From an uncultured Pontibacter sp. (GTDB lineage: Bacteria; Bacteroidota; Bacteroidia; Cytophagales; Hymenobacteraceae): a stretch of DNA of 64,000 bases. The translations under genes were made by a program, and so were the position numbers. The notes below the pieces were generated by a model, which saw nothing but the letters and a program-made list of their open reading frames with translations, searched no databases and had not been told where the DNA came from. Within the stretch, counting starts at the first letter, position 1, and each line of letters starts with the position of its first letter. Positions 42,953-52,772 of this stretch are shown here, piece by piece. The stretch lies in contig NZ_CANMNI010000003.1 in assembly GCF_947499215.1 (NCBI RefSeq), positions 186,001-250,000 on the forward strand. Reading direction: 5' to 3'.

Positions 42953-43825
42953 ATGAAAGTCAGTGGTTTTACCTTCGTCCGAAACGCTATTAAGTATGAT
43001 TACCCCATCATAGAAGCCATTCGCTCTATTCTTCCGATTTGTGATGAAGTGGTCGTGGCGGTAGGTAATTCAGAAGACGATACCCTGCAATTGATTAAAA
43101 GCATTGATTCCTCTAAGATCAAAATAATTGAAACCGTATGGGATGACTCCCTGCGTGAGGGAGGACGCGTGCTGGCCGTCGAAACAGACAAAGCCTTTGC
43201 GGCAGTGGCCGAGGATTCGGATTGGGCCTTTTACATACAGGGCGATGAGGTAATGCATGAAAAGTATTTGGATACTGTCCGGAATGCGATGCTGCTGCAC
43301 AAAGACAATCCAAAGGTGGATGGCTTGCTCTTTAAGTACAAGCATTTTTATGGCTCTTACGATTATGTGGGGGAGTCGCTTGGGTGGTATAGACGTGAGA
43401 TTCGGGTCGTGCGCAACCGCAAGGATATCTACTCTTACCGCGATGCGCAGGGTTTCAGAAAAGGAAAGAACCAGAAGCTAAACGTGGCGCTAATTGATGC
43501 GCACATCTACCATTATGGCTGGGTGAAAGAACCAAAAGCGATGCAAGGGAAGTTAGAGTCGTTCAACAAGCTCTGGCATTCTGATGATTGGGTGGAAAAG
43601 AACATAGCCAAAGCAGATGCCTTCGATTATACAGGTATAGATGCGCTCAGCCTGTTTAAAGAGAGCCATCCTGCAGTAATGTCCGAACGGGTTGCTGTTC
43701 GAAACTGGAAATTCAGCCATGATCTGAGCAGAAACCGTTTTAAGTTTAAAGATAAATTCAAACGCGCCATCGAAAGTGTGACAGGGCATAGAATAGGCGA
43801 GTATCGGAATTACAAAATAGTATAG
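42953..43825 (+). CDS. Family 2 (GT-A) glycosyltransferase
   Basis: 290-aa soluble GT-A enzyme. The nucleotide-binding N-terminus has VSGFTFVRNAIKYDYPIIEAI and CDEVVVAVGNSEDDTLQLI; the metal-binding acid motif appears as YIQGDEVMH (DxD-like, E in place of the second D). A second acidic patch and RREIRVVRN follow. It has no membrane segment. The sugar and acceptor cannot be read. It starts a short plus-strand group, followed 18 bp later by a DUF2905 gene and then YdcF; glycan or envelope function is likely. Confidence 0.82.
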   Translation: MKVSGFTFVRNAIKYDYPIIEAIRSILPICDEVVVAVGNSEDDTLQLIKSIDSSKIKIIETVWDDSLREGGRVLAVETDKAFAAVAEDSDWAFYIQGDEVMHEKYLDTVRNAMLLHKDNPKVDGLLFKYKHFYGSYDYVGESLGWYRREIRVVRNRKDIYSYRDAQGFRKGKNQKLNVALIDAHIYHYGWVKEPKAMQGKLESFNKLWHSDDWVEKNIAKADAFDYTGIDALSLFKESHPAVMSERVAVRNWKFSHDLSRNRFKFKDKFKRAIESVTGHRIGEYRNYKIV

Positions 43826-43842
43826 GACAGCTACTAGACAAT

Positions 43843-44064
43843 ATGCAGCCACTCGGAAAATACATTGTGCTCATAGGTATCGTGATTGTTGTGATCGGCT
43901 TGGTTTTCTGGCTGGCCGGCGACAAGCTGGGCTGGTTTGGCAACCTGCCGGGCGACATACGGGTGGAGCGCAAGAATTTCCGCTTTTATATGCCGATCAT
44001 GAGTATGATCTTGGTGAGCATCCTGCTCTCGCTACTGCTCTGGGTGTTCAGGCGCTTCTTTTAA
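43843..44064 (+). CDS. DUF2905 small membrane protein
   Basis: 73-aa protein with two membrane helices (about 7-27 and 50-70) and the conserved LPGDIRVERKNFRFYMPI segment between them, which defines DUF2905. Function of the family is unknown. It lies between the glycosyltransferase and the YdcF-like gene and is probably co-transcribed with the former. Confidence 0.85.
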   Translation: MQPLGKYIVLIGIVIVVIGLVFWLAGDKLGWFGNLPGDIRVERKNFRFYMPIMSMILVSILLSLLLWVFRRFF

Positions 44065-44096
44065 GGTATAGCCTTTCAGGGATGCAGCGGCTTTTA

Positions 44097-44104
44097 TACC
44101 TTTG
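44097..44104 (+). promoter_or_regulatory. -7 box for the YdcF-like gene
   Basis: TACCTTTG, an exact TAnnTTTG match 28 bp upstream of the ATG at 44133. Confidence 0.4.
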
Positions 44105-44132
44105 CGGCATCTCCCATACCTGACAAACCGCT

Positions 44133-44897
44133 ATGTTTTTTGTCCTTTCAAAGCTGCTGCAGTATTTCCTGATGCCCATCATCTGGATTGCAGTACTGCT
44201 CTTGCTGGCAATTTTCCTGAAATCGGCTAAGTGGCGACGCATCATCCTAGTGGCGGCTACGGTGCTGCTGCTGGTGTTTTCCAATCCTTTCTTGGCGAAT
44301 GTCAGCATGCGGGCATGGGAAAAGGAAAGCGTGCCATTGAAGGAAGTTGGACACTACGACGTAGCCATCATCCTGACCGGCGTGACGGAAACGCGGGAAT
44401 TCGCGCAGGACCGAGTGCATACAAGGCAGGGAGCCGACCGCTTTCTGCACCCGCTCAAACTCTACCGCATGGGCAAAGTGGACAAGTTTCTGATAACGGG
44501 CGGAACCGGCACTGTGGCCATGGACCGCAGGCCCGAGGCGGAGATGCTGAAAGAGATACTGCTGCTGGCCGGTGTGCCGGGAGAGGACATCCTCACGGAG
44601 ACTCGCAGTGACAACACCTACCAGAATGCCATTTATACAGGCGACCTGCTACAGAAACATCCCGAGCTGAAGCGCCGTTTGCTCGTTACCTCGGCCTTCC
44701 ACATGCGCCGCTCCAAAGCCTGCTTTGACAAGGCTGGCGTAGAGACGGACATTTTTCCAGCCGATTTCTATACCTCAGAAATCCGCTTTACCCCCGACGA
44801 ATTGCTTATACCCAACCCCGACGCCTTCCGGCTCTGGCACCGCCTCATCCATGAAGTGACGGGCTTTGTGGTCTATAAGATGGTGGGGTATATTTAG
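44133..44897 (+). CDS. YdcF/ElyC/SanA-type (DUF218) membrane protein
   Basis: 254-aa protein with two N-terminal membrane helices (about 6-28 and 35-56) and a DUF218 domain. The hallmark segments are YDVAIILTGVTE, FLITGGTG, RSDNTYQNAIYTGDLL and VTSAFHMRRS. This family acts in envelope homeostasis (ElyC, SanA); the biochemical activity is unclear. Its stop overlaps by 4 bp the stop of the convergent dehydrogenase gene. Confidence 0.87.
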   Translation: MFFVLSKLLQYFLMPIIWIAVLLLLAIFLKSAKWRRIILVAATVLLLVFSNPFLANVSMRAWEKESVPLKEVGHYDVAIILTGVTETREFAQDRVHTRQGADRFLHPLKLYRMGKVDKFLITGGTGTVAMDRRPEAEMLKEILLLAGVPGEDILTETRSDNTYQNAIYTGDLLQKHPELKRRLLVTSAFHMRRSKACFDKAGVETDIFPADFYTSEIRFTPDELLIPNPDAFRLWHRLIHEVTGFVVYKMVGYI

Positions 44898-46258
44898 CTA
44901 ATCCAAATACTCTTCTGATTGGTGAACTCGCGTATGCCGATGTAGGAGAGTTCGCGGCCATAGCCTGATTTTTTGATGCCTCCGAAAGGCATTTCAGGTG
45001 TAGAGGCCACCATCGCGTTGACAAACATGGCACCTGTCTCTACCTGCCGGGCAACACGCAGGCCGCGCTCTTTGTCGCCGGTAAACACGGTGCCTGCCAA
45101 ACCATATCGGTGGTCATTGGCTATTCGGATGGCCTCCTCTTCGTCTTTTACCACAAACACAATGGCCACCGGGCCAAATAATTCATCCTCGTAGGCCGGA
45201 GAGCCCGGCTTGGGATTTTGGATGATCATCGGTTTAAAGTAAGCAGAGTCTTTGCCTTCACGGCCGCCCTCCAGTACTACTTTGGCCCCTTTCTCAACAG
45301 ATTCCCGTACTTGCTGCTCCAACTCCTCGGCCAAGTCTTTGCGGGCCAGCGGACCGTAGTCGCAGGTATCGGTAAGCGGATCACCGGTTCGTAGGGACTC
45401 CATCTTCTCCTTCATCTTCCCCAAAAAAGCATCGGCTATACTTTCCAGCACGATGAAGCGCTTGGCGGCTATGCAACTCTGGCCGGTGTTCACCATGCGG
45501 GATTTCACGGCTACAGAAGCAGCCTCTTCCAAGTCAGCGTCATCGAGAATAATAAAGGGGTCACTGCCTCCCAGCTCGAGCACGGTCTTCTTGATCTCGC
45601 TCCCAGCTTTTTCGGCCACTTTGGAGCCGGCTCCCTCGCTGCCGGTCAGGGTAACGGCCTTTACGATGGAGTTCTCGATGATCGCGTCAACGGCTTTTGA
45701 CTCCACCAACAGGGTATGGAACACATCCTTCGGGAAGCCGGCCCTGTGAATGATTTCCTCAATGGCCAGTGCGCACTGCGGCACGTTGGAGGCATGTTTG
45801 AGTACGCCCACGTTACCGGCCATGAGGGCAGGGGCAAGAAAACGGAAAACCTGCCAGAACGGAAAATTCCACGGCATCACGGCCAGTACCACGCCCAGCG
45901 GCTCGTAGGCGATCAGGCTGCGGCTCGCTCCTGATACAACCTCCTCGTCTTTCAGGAAGTCGGCGGCGTTATCTGCATAGTAGCGGCACACCTTGGCGCA
46001 TTTCTGAACTTCGGCAGTGGCGTCCTTCAGTGGTTTGCCCATTTCCAGTGTGATGATGCGGCCATACTTCTCGGCGTCTTGCTCCAGTATTTCGGCGCAG
46101 CGCAGCATGTGCTTGGCCCGCTCCTCAAAGCTTGTTCTCTTCCAGTTATCGAAAGCCTTGTCTGCCGCTTTCAATTTTTCTTCTACTTGAGCAGCAGAGT
46201 GCGCTTGAAAAGTTTTGATGACTTCGTCGGTAGCCGGGTTTATTGTTTGTATCGCCAT
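44894..46258 (-). CDS. NAD(P)-dependent aldehyde (succinate-semialdehyde-type) dehydrogenase
   Basis: 454-aa aldehyde dehydrogenase. The cofactor segment MPWNFPFWQVFRFLAPALMAGN holds the Asn of the active site (M-P-W-N); the general-base Glu is in LELGGSDPFIIL; the nucleophile Cys is in NTGQSCIAAKRF. The C-terminal PFGGIKKSGYGRELSYIGIREF is the usual ending of the succinate-semialdehyde branch. At 454 residues it fits GabD-like short forms. No adjacent GABA or succinate-semialdehyde pathway gene supports the exact substrate. Confidence 0.9.
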   Translation of the reverse strand: MAIQTINPATDEVIKTFQAHSAAQVEEKLKAADKAFDNWKRTSFEERAKHMLRCAEILEQDAEKYGRIITLEMGKPLKDATAEVQKCAKVCRYYADNAADFLKDEEVVSGASRSLIAYEPLGVVLAVMPWNFPFWQVFRFLAPALMAGNVGVLKHASNVPQCALAIEEIIHRAGFPKDVFHTLLVESKAVDAIIENSIVKAVTLTGSEGAGSKVAEKAGSEIKKTVLELGGSDPFIILDDADLEEAASVAVKSRMVNTGQSCIAAKRFIVLESIADAFLGKMKEKMESLRTGDPLTDTCDYGPLARKDLAEELEQQVRESVEKGAKVVLEGGREGKDSAYFKPMIIQNPKPGSPAYEDELFGPVAIVFVVKDEEEAIRIANDHRYGLAGTVFTGDKERGLRVARQVETGAMFVNAMVASTPEMPFGGIKKSGYGRELSYIGIREFTNQKSIWIS

Positions 46259-46523
46259 GTGCTGTAGGTCTGTTTAGGTATGCTGTAAATATACGGAAGC
46301 TCTGAAAAGTGCGTCTACGAACTAATTGGTAAAATCAATTAATTGCCAAATCATGTGTTTAAATAGTACTATTTGCGGTTTTTTGCGTTTATGGTTACTT
46401 CTTTTGCAAATATTCCCTTTTATATAGTCTAATAATAGTTAAATTGCCCCAGAAGTGTTCTAGAAAATGTGATAGGCCGCACCTATCCGCATTAAGATAA
46501 TACTTTAAATAACTTAAAATACC

Positions 46524-47174
46524 TTGGATACGCTGCTTCACGATACCGCTGTTTTGCTGTTCGCCTATACGGCCGAGGAGGAGGTAGGGTATAAGAACTT
46601 TTCTGAGTCTTATCAGGTGGAGGTGAATAGCCAAATCGCTGAAGCACTGCTACAGAATACGTTGTGTGTAGCCAAGAGCTCCGGGCTCCCGGTGATGCCT
46701 ATTTTATCAGAACGGCAGATCGGGGCGAACTTCGGCGAAAGGCTGGCCAACGCTTTTCAGGAGGTTTTTGCGGCTGGCTACCAGCGTGTCATCTGCATTG
46801 GATCGGACTGCCTAACGCTCAGCCCAACGGATCTGATGCTGGCGCAAGAGGCGCTGAGCAAAAGCCCTGTGGTAGTAGGACCCGCTACGGACGGAGGCGC
46901 CTATCTGATCGGGCTACACATTGATTGTTTCGATCTGGGGGCCTTTTCCATGCTGAACTGGCAAACAGCAGAACTCCTCAATGAACTTGTGCTTTATTCT
47001 TACCGAATGCAAGCCAGCATGGGCCGCCTGACACTCCTCGAAGAGAAGGCGGATGTGGACTCCAGTGCCGATCTCAGGCAGCAACTGGAGGCGCTGCCCG
47101 TATACCATACCCTCAGCAGGCAGCTGACTACCATCCTTTGCAATCAGGAATCCCCCGTATACACACTTAGTTAA
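46524..47174 (+). CDS. TIGR04282/DUF2064-type glycosyltransferase-like protein, copy 1
   Basis: 216-aa nucleotidyl/glycosyltransferase-like protein of the DUF2064 group, found in arsenosugar gene neighbourhoods. Clear elements are ANFGERLANAFQEVFAAGY, the nucleotide-binding IGSDCLTLSP and GPATDGGAYLIGL. The start is TTG at 46524, as no in-frame ATG precedes the conserved part; the N-terminal strand is LLFAYTAEEEVGYKN instead of the usual FVRNPELGKVKTRL, so the sugar-nucleotide-binding KTRL motif is missing in this copy. A second, canonical copy lies at 49167. The copy may be diverged in function. Confidence 0.82.
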   Translation: MDTLLHDTAVLLFAYTAEEEVGYKNFSESYQVEVNSQIAEALLQNTLCVAKSSGLPVMPILSERQIGANFGERLANAFQEVFAAGYQRVICIGSDCLTLSPTDLMLAQEALSKSPVVVGPATDGGAYLIGLHIDCFDLGAFSMLNWQTAELLNELVLYSYRMQASMGRLTLLEEKADVDSSADLRQQLEALPVYHTLSRQLTTILCNQESPVYTLS

Positions 47175-47236
47175 AAACAAGCAACACCTGCATTGTTTAC
47201 TTGTTACCTTTACTGTAAATAAGACTTTATCTTTTT

Positions 47237-47572
47237 ATGGAAAATACCTATTACAATCCTGCGGACCTCAAGAAGTTCGGGAACATCTCTGAACTTCAGC
47301 CAGAGATGGGCCGCAAGTTTTTCGACTACTATGGCGAGGTGTTTAAAGAGGGCGCCCTGACGGAGCGGGAAAAAGCGCTGATCGCACTGGCCGTGTCGCA
47401 TGCCGTGCAATGCCCTTATTGCATCGATGCCTATACCTCTGACTGTTTGGAGAAAGGCGCTGACGAAAACCAGATGATGGAGGCTGTGCATGTAGCCGCC
47501 GCCATTAAAGGTGGTGCCGCGCTGGTACACGGTGTGCAGATGATGAATAAGATTAAGGAACTGACGATGTAA
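47237..47572 (+). CDS. Carboxymuconolactone decarboxylase/AhpD-like protein of the arsenosugar cluster
   Basis: 111-aa AhpD-fold protein. The CPYC motif with a downstream His (HAVQCPYCIDAYTSDC, about 54-69) is the redox-active pair of the family. The flanking helices EREKALIALAVSHAV and ADENQMMEAVHVAAAIKGGAALVHG are typical. Versions next to ArsS are annotated as arsenosugar-biosynthesis-associated peroxidase-like proteins. It ends 3 bp before the ArsS gene, so the two are almost certainly co-translated. Confidence 0.88.
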   Translation: MENTYYNPADLKKFGNISELQPEMGRKFFDYYGEVFKEGALTEREKALIALAVSHAVQCPYCIDAYTSDCLEKGADENQMMEAVHVAAAIKGGAALVHGVQMMNKIKELTM

Positions 47573-47575
47573 GGT

Positions 47576-48640
<1,065 letters not shown>

Positions 48641-48661
48641 TAGTCAAGCTATACTTTGTCT

Positions 48662-49174
48662 ATGTCTCGTTCCCTATACCTGTCTGTGTTTTTCTGCCTG
48701 TTACTTCTTTTGCAGTCCTGCGGAAATTTGCACGACCAAGCTTATGCGCTTTTTCTCAAGGGATTATACAGCGGCTCTGTGCCGCTCATTAGTCCAGAGG
48801 AACTTCAGAAGAAGAAGACCCAAACGACCCAACTTGTGTTGCTCGATACCCGTTCAGAAAAAGAATACCGCGTCAGCCATCTTAAAGGAGCGAGGTTCGT
48901 GGATTATGCCCAGTTTGATGTGCGGCAGTTGCAGGACATACACAAGCACACACCGATTGTGGTGTATTGCTCTGTTGGTTACCGCAGTGAACAAGTGGGC
49001 GAAAATCTGCAGGCGGCTGGGTATACTGATGTTCAAAATCTGTATGGAGGCCTGTTTGAGTGGGTGAATCAAGGCAAGCCGGTATATGCTGCGCATGGCA
49101 AAACAAACAAGGTACATGGCCATTCCCGCTCTTGGGGAATTTGGCTGCGCAAAGGAGAGAAAGTATATGAGTGA
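48662..49174 (+). CDS. Rhodanese-like lipoprotein
   Basis: 170-aa protein with a lipoprotein-type signal (SLYLSVFFCLLLLLQSC, Cys about 20), so it is likely anchored in the periplasm. The rhodanese domain (about 45-145) has LVLLDTRSEKEYRVSHLKGA and the active-site loop VVYCSVGYRSEQVG with catalytic Cys in YCSVGYRS. Rhodaneses shuttle sulfur. It starts 21 bp after ArsS and overlaps the next gene by 8 bp. A shorter ATG-based start (48662) is chosen over the TTG at 48656. A role in arsenic or sulfur handling is inferred from context. Confidence 0.87.
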   Translation: MSRSLYLSVFFCLLLLLQSCGNLHDQAYALFLKGLYSGSVPLISPEELQKKKTQTTQLVLLDTRSEKEYRVSHLKGARFVDYAQFDVRQLQDIHKHTPIVVYCSVGYRSEQVGENLQAAGYTDVQNLYGGLFEWVNQGKPVYAAHGKTNKVHGHSRSWGIWLRKGEKVYE

Positions 49175-49763
49175 GAAAAATCTGCTGATGCTGTTTGTCC
49201 GCAACCCGGAACTGGGAAAGGTTAAGACGCGCCTCGCCGCCAGCGTGGGCCCCGAAACCGCCCTCGATATCTACCTGCACCTGCTGCGCCATACCCGCGA
49301 TATTACGCAATCGTTGCCTATGGACAAAGTGGTGTATTACGCCGGGAAAGTAGAGGAAGAGGACCTTTGGCCACGGCAATACTATAAGAAGAAACTACAG
49401 CCGGACGGTGACTTGGGAGAGCGGATGAAGATGGCCTTTGAGGTGGCTTTTGCCGAAGGCTATACCTCCGTGGTGATCATCGGGAGCGACTGCCCCCAAC
49501 TGACCTCCGACATTATCAACCAAGCCTTTGAGGAATTGAAAACGCACGAAGTCGTGATTGGCCCAGCGCTGGACGGAGGCTACTACCTGCTCGGTATGAA
49601 ACACCTGCATCCGGAGTTTTTCCGGAACAAGCGCTGGAGCACGGAGCATGTTTTCCCCGACACCCTTTACGACATAGAGCGACTGCATCTGAGCCATACC
49701 CTACTTCCCTACCTCTCGGATATAGACAAACTGGAAGACCTACAGGACAACTGGCCTGCTTAA
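49167..49763 (+). CDS. TIGR04282/DUF2064-type glycosyltransferase-like protein, copy 2
   Basis: 198-aa canonical member of the family. The N-terminus LLMLFVRNPELGKVKTRLA holds the nucleotide-binding KTRL motif, followed by DGDLGERMKMAFEVAFAEGY, VVIIGSDCPQLTS and GPALDGGYYLLGM. It is paralogous to the 46524 copy. The start at 49167 is preferred over 49086 because the conserved part begins here and it overlaps the rhodanese gene by only 8 bp. It ends the arsenosugar cluster; it converges with the L,D-transpeptidase gene (1 bp between stops). Confidence 0.87.
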   Translation: MSEKNLLMLFVRNPELGKVKTRLAASVGPETALDIYLHLLRHTRDITQSLPMDKVVYYAGKVEEEDLWPRQYYKKKLQPDGDLGERMKMAFEVAFAEGYTSVVIIGSDCPQLTSDIINQAFEELKTHEVVIGPALDGGYYLLGMKHLHPEFFRNKRWSTEHVFPDTLYDIERLHLSHTLLPYLSDIDKLEDLQDNWPA

Positions 49764-49764
49764 C

Positions 49765-50931
49765 TCACCGCCCCAGCGACACGTTCTCGAGTTTATCCTT
49801 GCCATAAATATCCTCCCTGAACTGCACGCCTAAGTCGTCGTCTACCCATGCCGTCATGTAGACGATGAGCAACGGGATGGGTTCTTTGAGGCGGATGTAA
49901 TACTCGGGCTTGTCAGATTCTAAGATGCGTTCAATGCGATGGTCAGACAGCCCGGTGCGCTCCCGTAGCAGGTATAGCGCCAGATCCTCCGGGTTTTGCA
50001 GCCGGATACAGCCATGGCTGAAAGCCCGCCTATCGAGCGAGAACAGATGTCTGTCTTTGGTGTCGTGCAAGTACTGACTCACGCGGGTGTTGAAAAGGAA
50101 TTTCATATAACCCAACTCGTTGTGCTCCCCGGTAACCTGCACGATCCTGAAGTCAAAGTTAGAGGCGTTCACCTCGCTCCAGTCAATTTTCCAAGGGTTT
50201 ATTTTATGCCAGCCGCCCAAAGCGGAAGGGCGGAACAGCTCCATGTCGCGACTTTCCAAATAAGCCGGATTGCGCTTAATAATAGGCAGAATCTCTTTGG
50301 AGGCAATGGAGTGTGGGATGTACCAAGAGGGGTTGAAAACAATGGTATGCAGTTCGGTCTGGTTAACGAGCGTAGGCAGATTTGGCTTGCCCACAATGAT
50401 GCGCATTTGCAGGAGTACCATGTTGTAATCGATCAGGCGCAGGGAGTAATCCGGTATGTTAATGACGATGTAAGGCTGACTAATGCCGCTGCTAAAAGCT
50501 TCCCAGCGGTCGAGGCTGTTCTGTAGCTGGCGGATACGCTGCGCCGGAGAAACGTTGAGGGCCGCCACTGTACGGGGCCCCACGATGCTATCAGCCTTCA
50601 GCGCATGCCTTGTCTGGAACCGCACCACCGCGGCAGCCAGCGCGCGGGTATAGCGTAGCGAATCGACCGGCGCGTCTGCTTGGAGTAGATCGGCTGTGAG
50701 CAAGAGGTTGGCCCGCAGGTATGGCACATGCTCGCTGGAGTCGCCGGGCCGGAGTAGCAACTTAGTAGGGAGGGAGTGCCATGTGCTGGAGTTGATCACC
50801 TCATACTGTTCAATGGCCTGCCTAATCTGCTGCTTCTGGTCTGAAGCCATCAGCCACACCTCCGTAGAATCCCCTCCCAGAACCCCGAATGGGGATAGGT
50901 AGATCAACAGCAAAAAGAGTAGGCGTGACAT
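49765..50931 (-). CDS. L,D-transpeptidase (YkuD) with N-terminal peptidoglycan-binding domain
   Basis: 388-aa exported protein. The signal segment SRLLFLLLIYLSPFGVLGG leads into a PG_binding-type region (VVRFQTRHALKADSIVGPRTV, truncated to its core VRFQTRHALKADSIVGPR), then the YkuD domain. The catalytic signature is HDTKDRHLF ... SHGCIRL with the active Cys near residue 307. It would cross-link or anchor peptidoglycan (3-3 linkage) in the periplasm. Full length for this subgroup, with the extra segment between the domains normal for Bacteroidota. Convergent with the second DUF2064 gene. Confidence 0.91.
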   Translation of the reverse strand: MSRLLFLLLIYLSPFGVLGGDSTEVWLMASDQKQQIRQAIEQYEVINSSTWHSLPTKLLLRPGDSSEHVPYLRANLLLTADLLQADAPVDSLRYTRALAAAVVRFQTRHALKADSIVGPRTVAALNVSPAQRIRQLQNSLDRWEAFSSGISQPYIVINIPDYSLRLIDYNMVLLQMRIIVGKPNLPTLVNQTELHTIVFNPSWYIPHSIASKEILPIIKRNPAYLESRDMELFRPSALGGWHKINPWKIDWSEVNASNFDFRIVQVTGEHNELGYMKFLFNTRVSQYLHDTKDRHLFSLDRRAFSHGCIRLQNPEDLALYLLRERTGLSDHRIERILESDKPEYYIRLKEPIPLLIVYMTAWVDDDLGVQFREDIYGKDKLENVSLGR

Positions 50932-51010
50932 GACCGTGGGGTGTTTTTTACACTACTTTGTATACGTAATCAGGTGGTCCAGCAGCTAATCAAAAGACCT
51001 TAAGGCCCTG

Positions 51011-51018
51011 TATATTTG
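51011..51018 (+). promoter_or_regulatory. Possible -7 box for the DUF2461 gene
   Basis: TATATTTG matches TAnnTTTG, about 120 bp upstream of the ATG at 51140. Confidence 0.3.
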
Positions 51019-51139
51019 TAGTTTGTGTGAGTCAGGACAGCGGGTATAGAGGGAATGCCCACAAATTCACAAACAAAGCGGTTATCTTGGCAGTATAAAA
51101 GGCGATCATCAGAGTTTTAGTATAACAACCCAGCAGCCC

Positions 51140-51823
51140 ATGGCGACAATCATAGAAAAGAGCACCATTCAATTTCTGGAGGACCTTACCAAAAACAACA
51201 ACCGCGAATGGTTTCAGGAAAACAAACCGCGCTACGATGCGGCCCGAAAAGATTACCTGACTTTTCTGGATGAACTGATGGAAGAGATGGCCCTTTTTGA
51301 GCCGGTGGCGATCGGGCAGAAAGGGAAGGACTTGGTGTTTCGCATTTACCGAGATGTGCGTTTCTCGAACGACAAGCGCCCTTACAAAGACCACTTTGGG
51401 GCCTACATAGCCGAAGGTGGGCGCAAGTCCATCCTGCCGGGTTACTACCTGCACTTGGCTGCCAACAACAATTCCTTTGTGGCCGGTGGTCTGTGGATGC
51501 CGCCCGCTGACTACCTCAAAGCAGTGCGTCAGGAGATTGACTATAACATGGACGAGCTGGAGCGCATTATTCAGGCTCCTGACTTCAAAAAACGCTTCGG
51601 TAGCATACAGGGGGAAAAGCTCAAGACAACTCCCAAAGGGTACGACAAGGACAATCCGGCCATCGAGTACCTGCGCTTCAAAAGCTGGAACGCTGTGATG
51701 CCATTGCCGGACAAGGTGGTTCTCAGCAAAGACTTCATGAACGTGGTGCTGGAAGCTTTCAAAGCGGTGAAGCCCTTCAATGATTTCCTGACGGAACCCT
51801 TGAAAGATCTGGGTGAGGAGTAG
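51140..51823 (+). CDS. DUF2461 (TIGR02453) family protein
   Basis: 227-aa soluble protein with the family signature FLEDLTKNNNREWFQENKPRY near the N-terminus (truncated here to NNNREWFQENKPRY), RIYRDVRFSNDKRPYKDHFG in the middle and GGLWMPPADYLKAVRQEI later. Function of the family is unknown; members are widespread in Bacteroidota. No neighbour forms an obvious operon with it: the flanking genes are on the minus strand. Confidence 0.88.
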   Translation: MATIIEKSTIQFLEDLTKNNNREWFQENKPRYDAARKDYLTFLDELMEEMALFEPVAIGQKGKDLVFRIYRDVRFSNDKRPYKDHFGAYIAEGGRKSILPGYYLHLAANNNSFVAGGLWMPPADYLKAVRQEIDYNMDELERIIQAPDFKKRFGSIQGEKLKTTPKGYDKDNPAIEYLRFKSWNAVMPLPDKVVLSKDFMNVVLEAFKAVKPFNDFLTEPLKDLGEE

Positions 51824-51909
51824 GGGCGTGGTATAGATGGCAGCGGATGATACCATTTACACCATGTTGGGCTACTACGTAATAATAGATTACCCCACAC
51901 TATGAATAT

Positions 51910-52734
51910 CTAGCTGTGTCTCAAGGGTAACTTGCTCCAGAAAACCGTGACAGCAAAGGCGGCGATCATATAGTATAGCTTAAAGTCGGACTCCGTGCCC
52001 ATCACAGGCAGACCATAATTCATAAAAGCATGAAACAAGGTCAGGAAAAGAAGATTTCTGGTTCTCAGGTATACCAAAGCCAGTATCACACCGCTCATAA
52101 ACAGTTGCGCCTGTGTGCTGATGATGGTGGTGATGGCAACGTTATATCGGAAAAGATCTCTAGGGAGGTGAACTATGGCGAATAGCAGCTGAGTGAAAAG
52201 TACGGCGAGTAGTAGAGCTACCAACCTAGAACTTATTTTTTGCCGAAGTAGCAGGTAGGTTTGCGGTATCAGATATACCCTGAACAGCAGCTCTTCTACA
52301 AAAGCGTTGAGCATAATGTTGAACGTGAAAACCCCTAATGTTCTGGCAGTCGCCTCAACAGCTGCAAATTTAGCGTGCACCGCTAAGCCTTCTAGTCCTA
52401 TCAGAACACCGATCGCCAGTGCGACCGTCACGGCAATGTATAAGATGGCTCCCACAGACAGCCCTCTGGTGACATCCGTGCCACGCAAACTCAGGTGCTC
52501 AAGTTGTATCGGGTCCCGCTTTTGCAGGAAGTACAGAAACACAAGCCAGCACAGGTATACTAGGAACACCATACTTATAAAGTAAAGCTGGTTGTCGAGC
52601 AAGGTGCGAAGCTTGTCAGAAATGAAAAGTAAGTTGAGCAGCGAAGTGATGCAGAGTATTCCTGCCAATACCAGTACAATGGTTTCCGCCCTGCTGCGGG
52701 GTATGTTTTCGAAGTACTGGTAAAGCTTTTCCAT
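51910..52734 (-). CDS. CPBP-family intramembrane metalloprotease
   Basis: 274-aa membrane protein with about eight helices and the CPBP (Abi/CAAX protease) motifs: FVEELLFRVYLIP holds the EE..R active-site glutamates; FAIVHLPRDLF and FLTLFHAFMNYG supply the His and Asn/His ligands. These enzymes cleave prenylated or other membrane proteins; in bacteria substrates are mostly unknown. It lies 38 bp downstream of the mannosyltransferase-like gene and may be the last gene of that operon. Confidence 0.86.
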   Translation of the reverse strand: MEKLYQYFENIPRSRAETIVLVLAGILCITSLLNLLFISDKLRTLLDNQLYFISMVFLVYLCWLVFLYFLQKRDPIQLEHLSLRGTDVTRGLSVGAILYIAVTVALAIGVLIGLEGLAVHAKFAAVEATARTLGVFTFNIMLNAFVEELLFRVYLIPQTYLLLRQKISSRLVALLLAVLFTQLLFAIVHLPRDLFRYNVAITTIISTQAQLFMSGVILALVYLRTRNLLFLTLFHAFMNYGLPVMGTESDFKLYYMIAAFAVTVFWSKLPLRHS

Positions 52735-52772
52735 GAGTGGAATTATTTTGTCAGGTATGCAAATCGCTTCGG

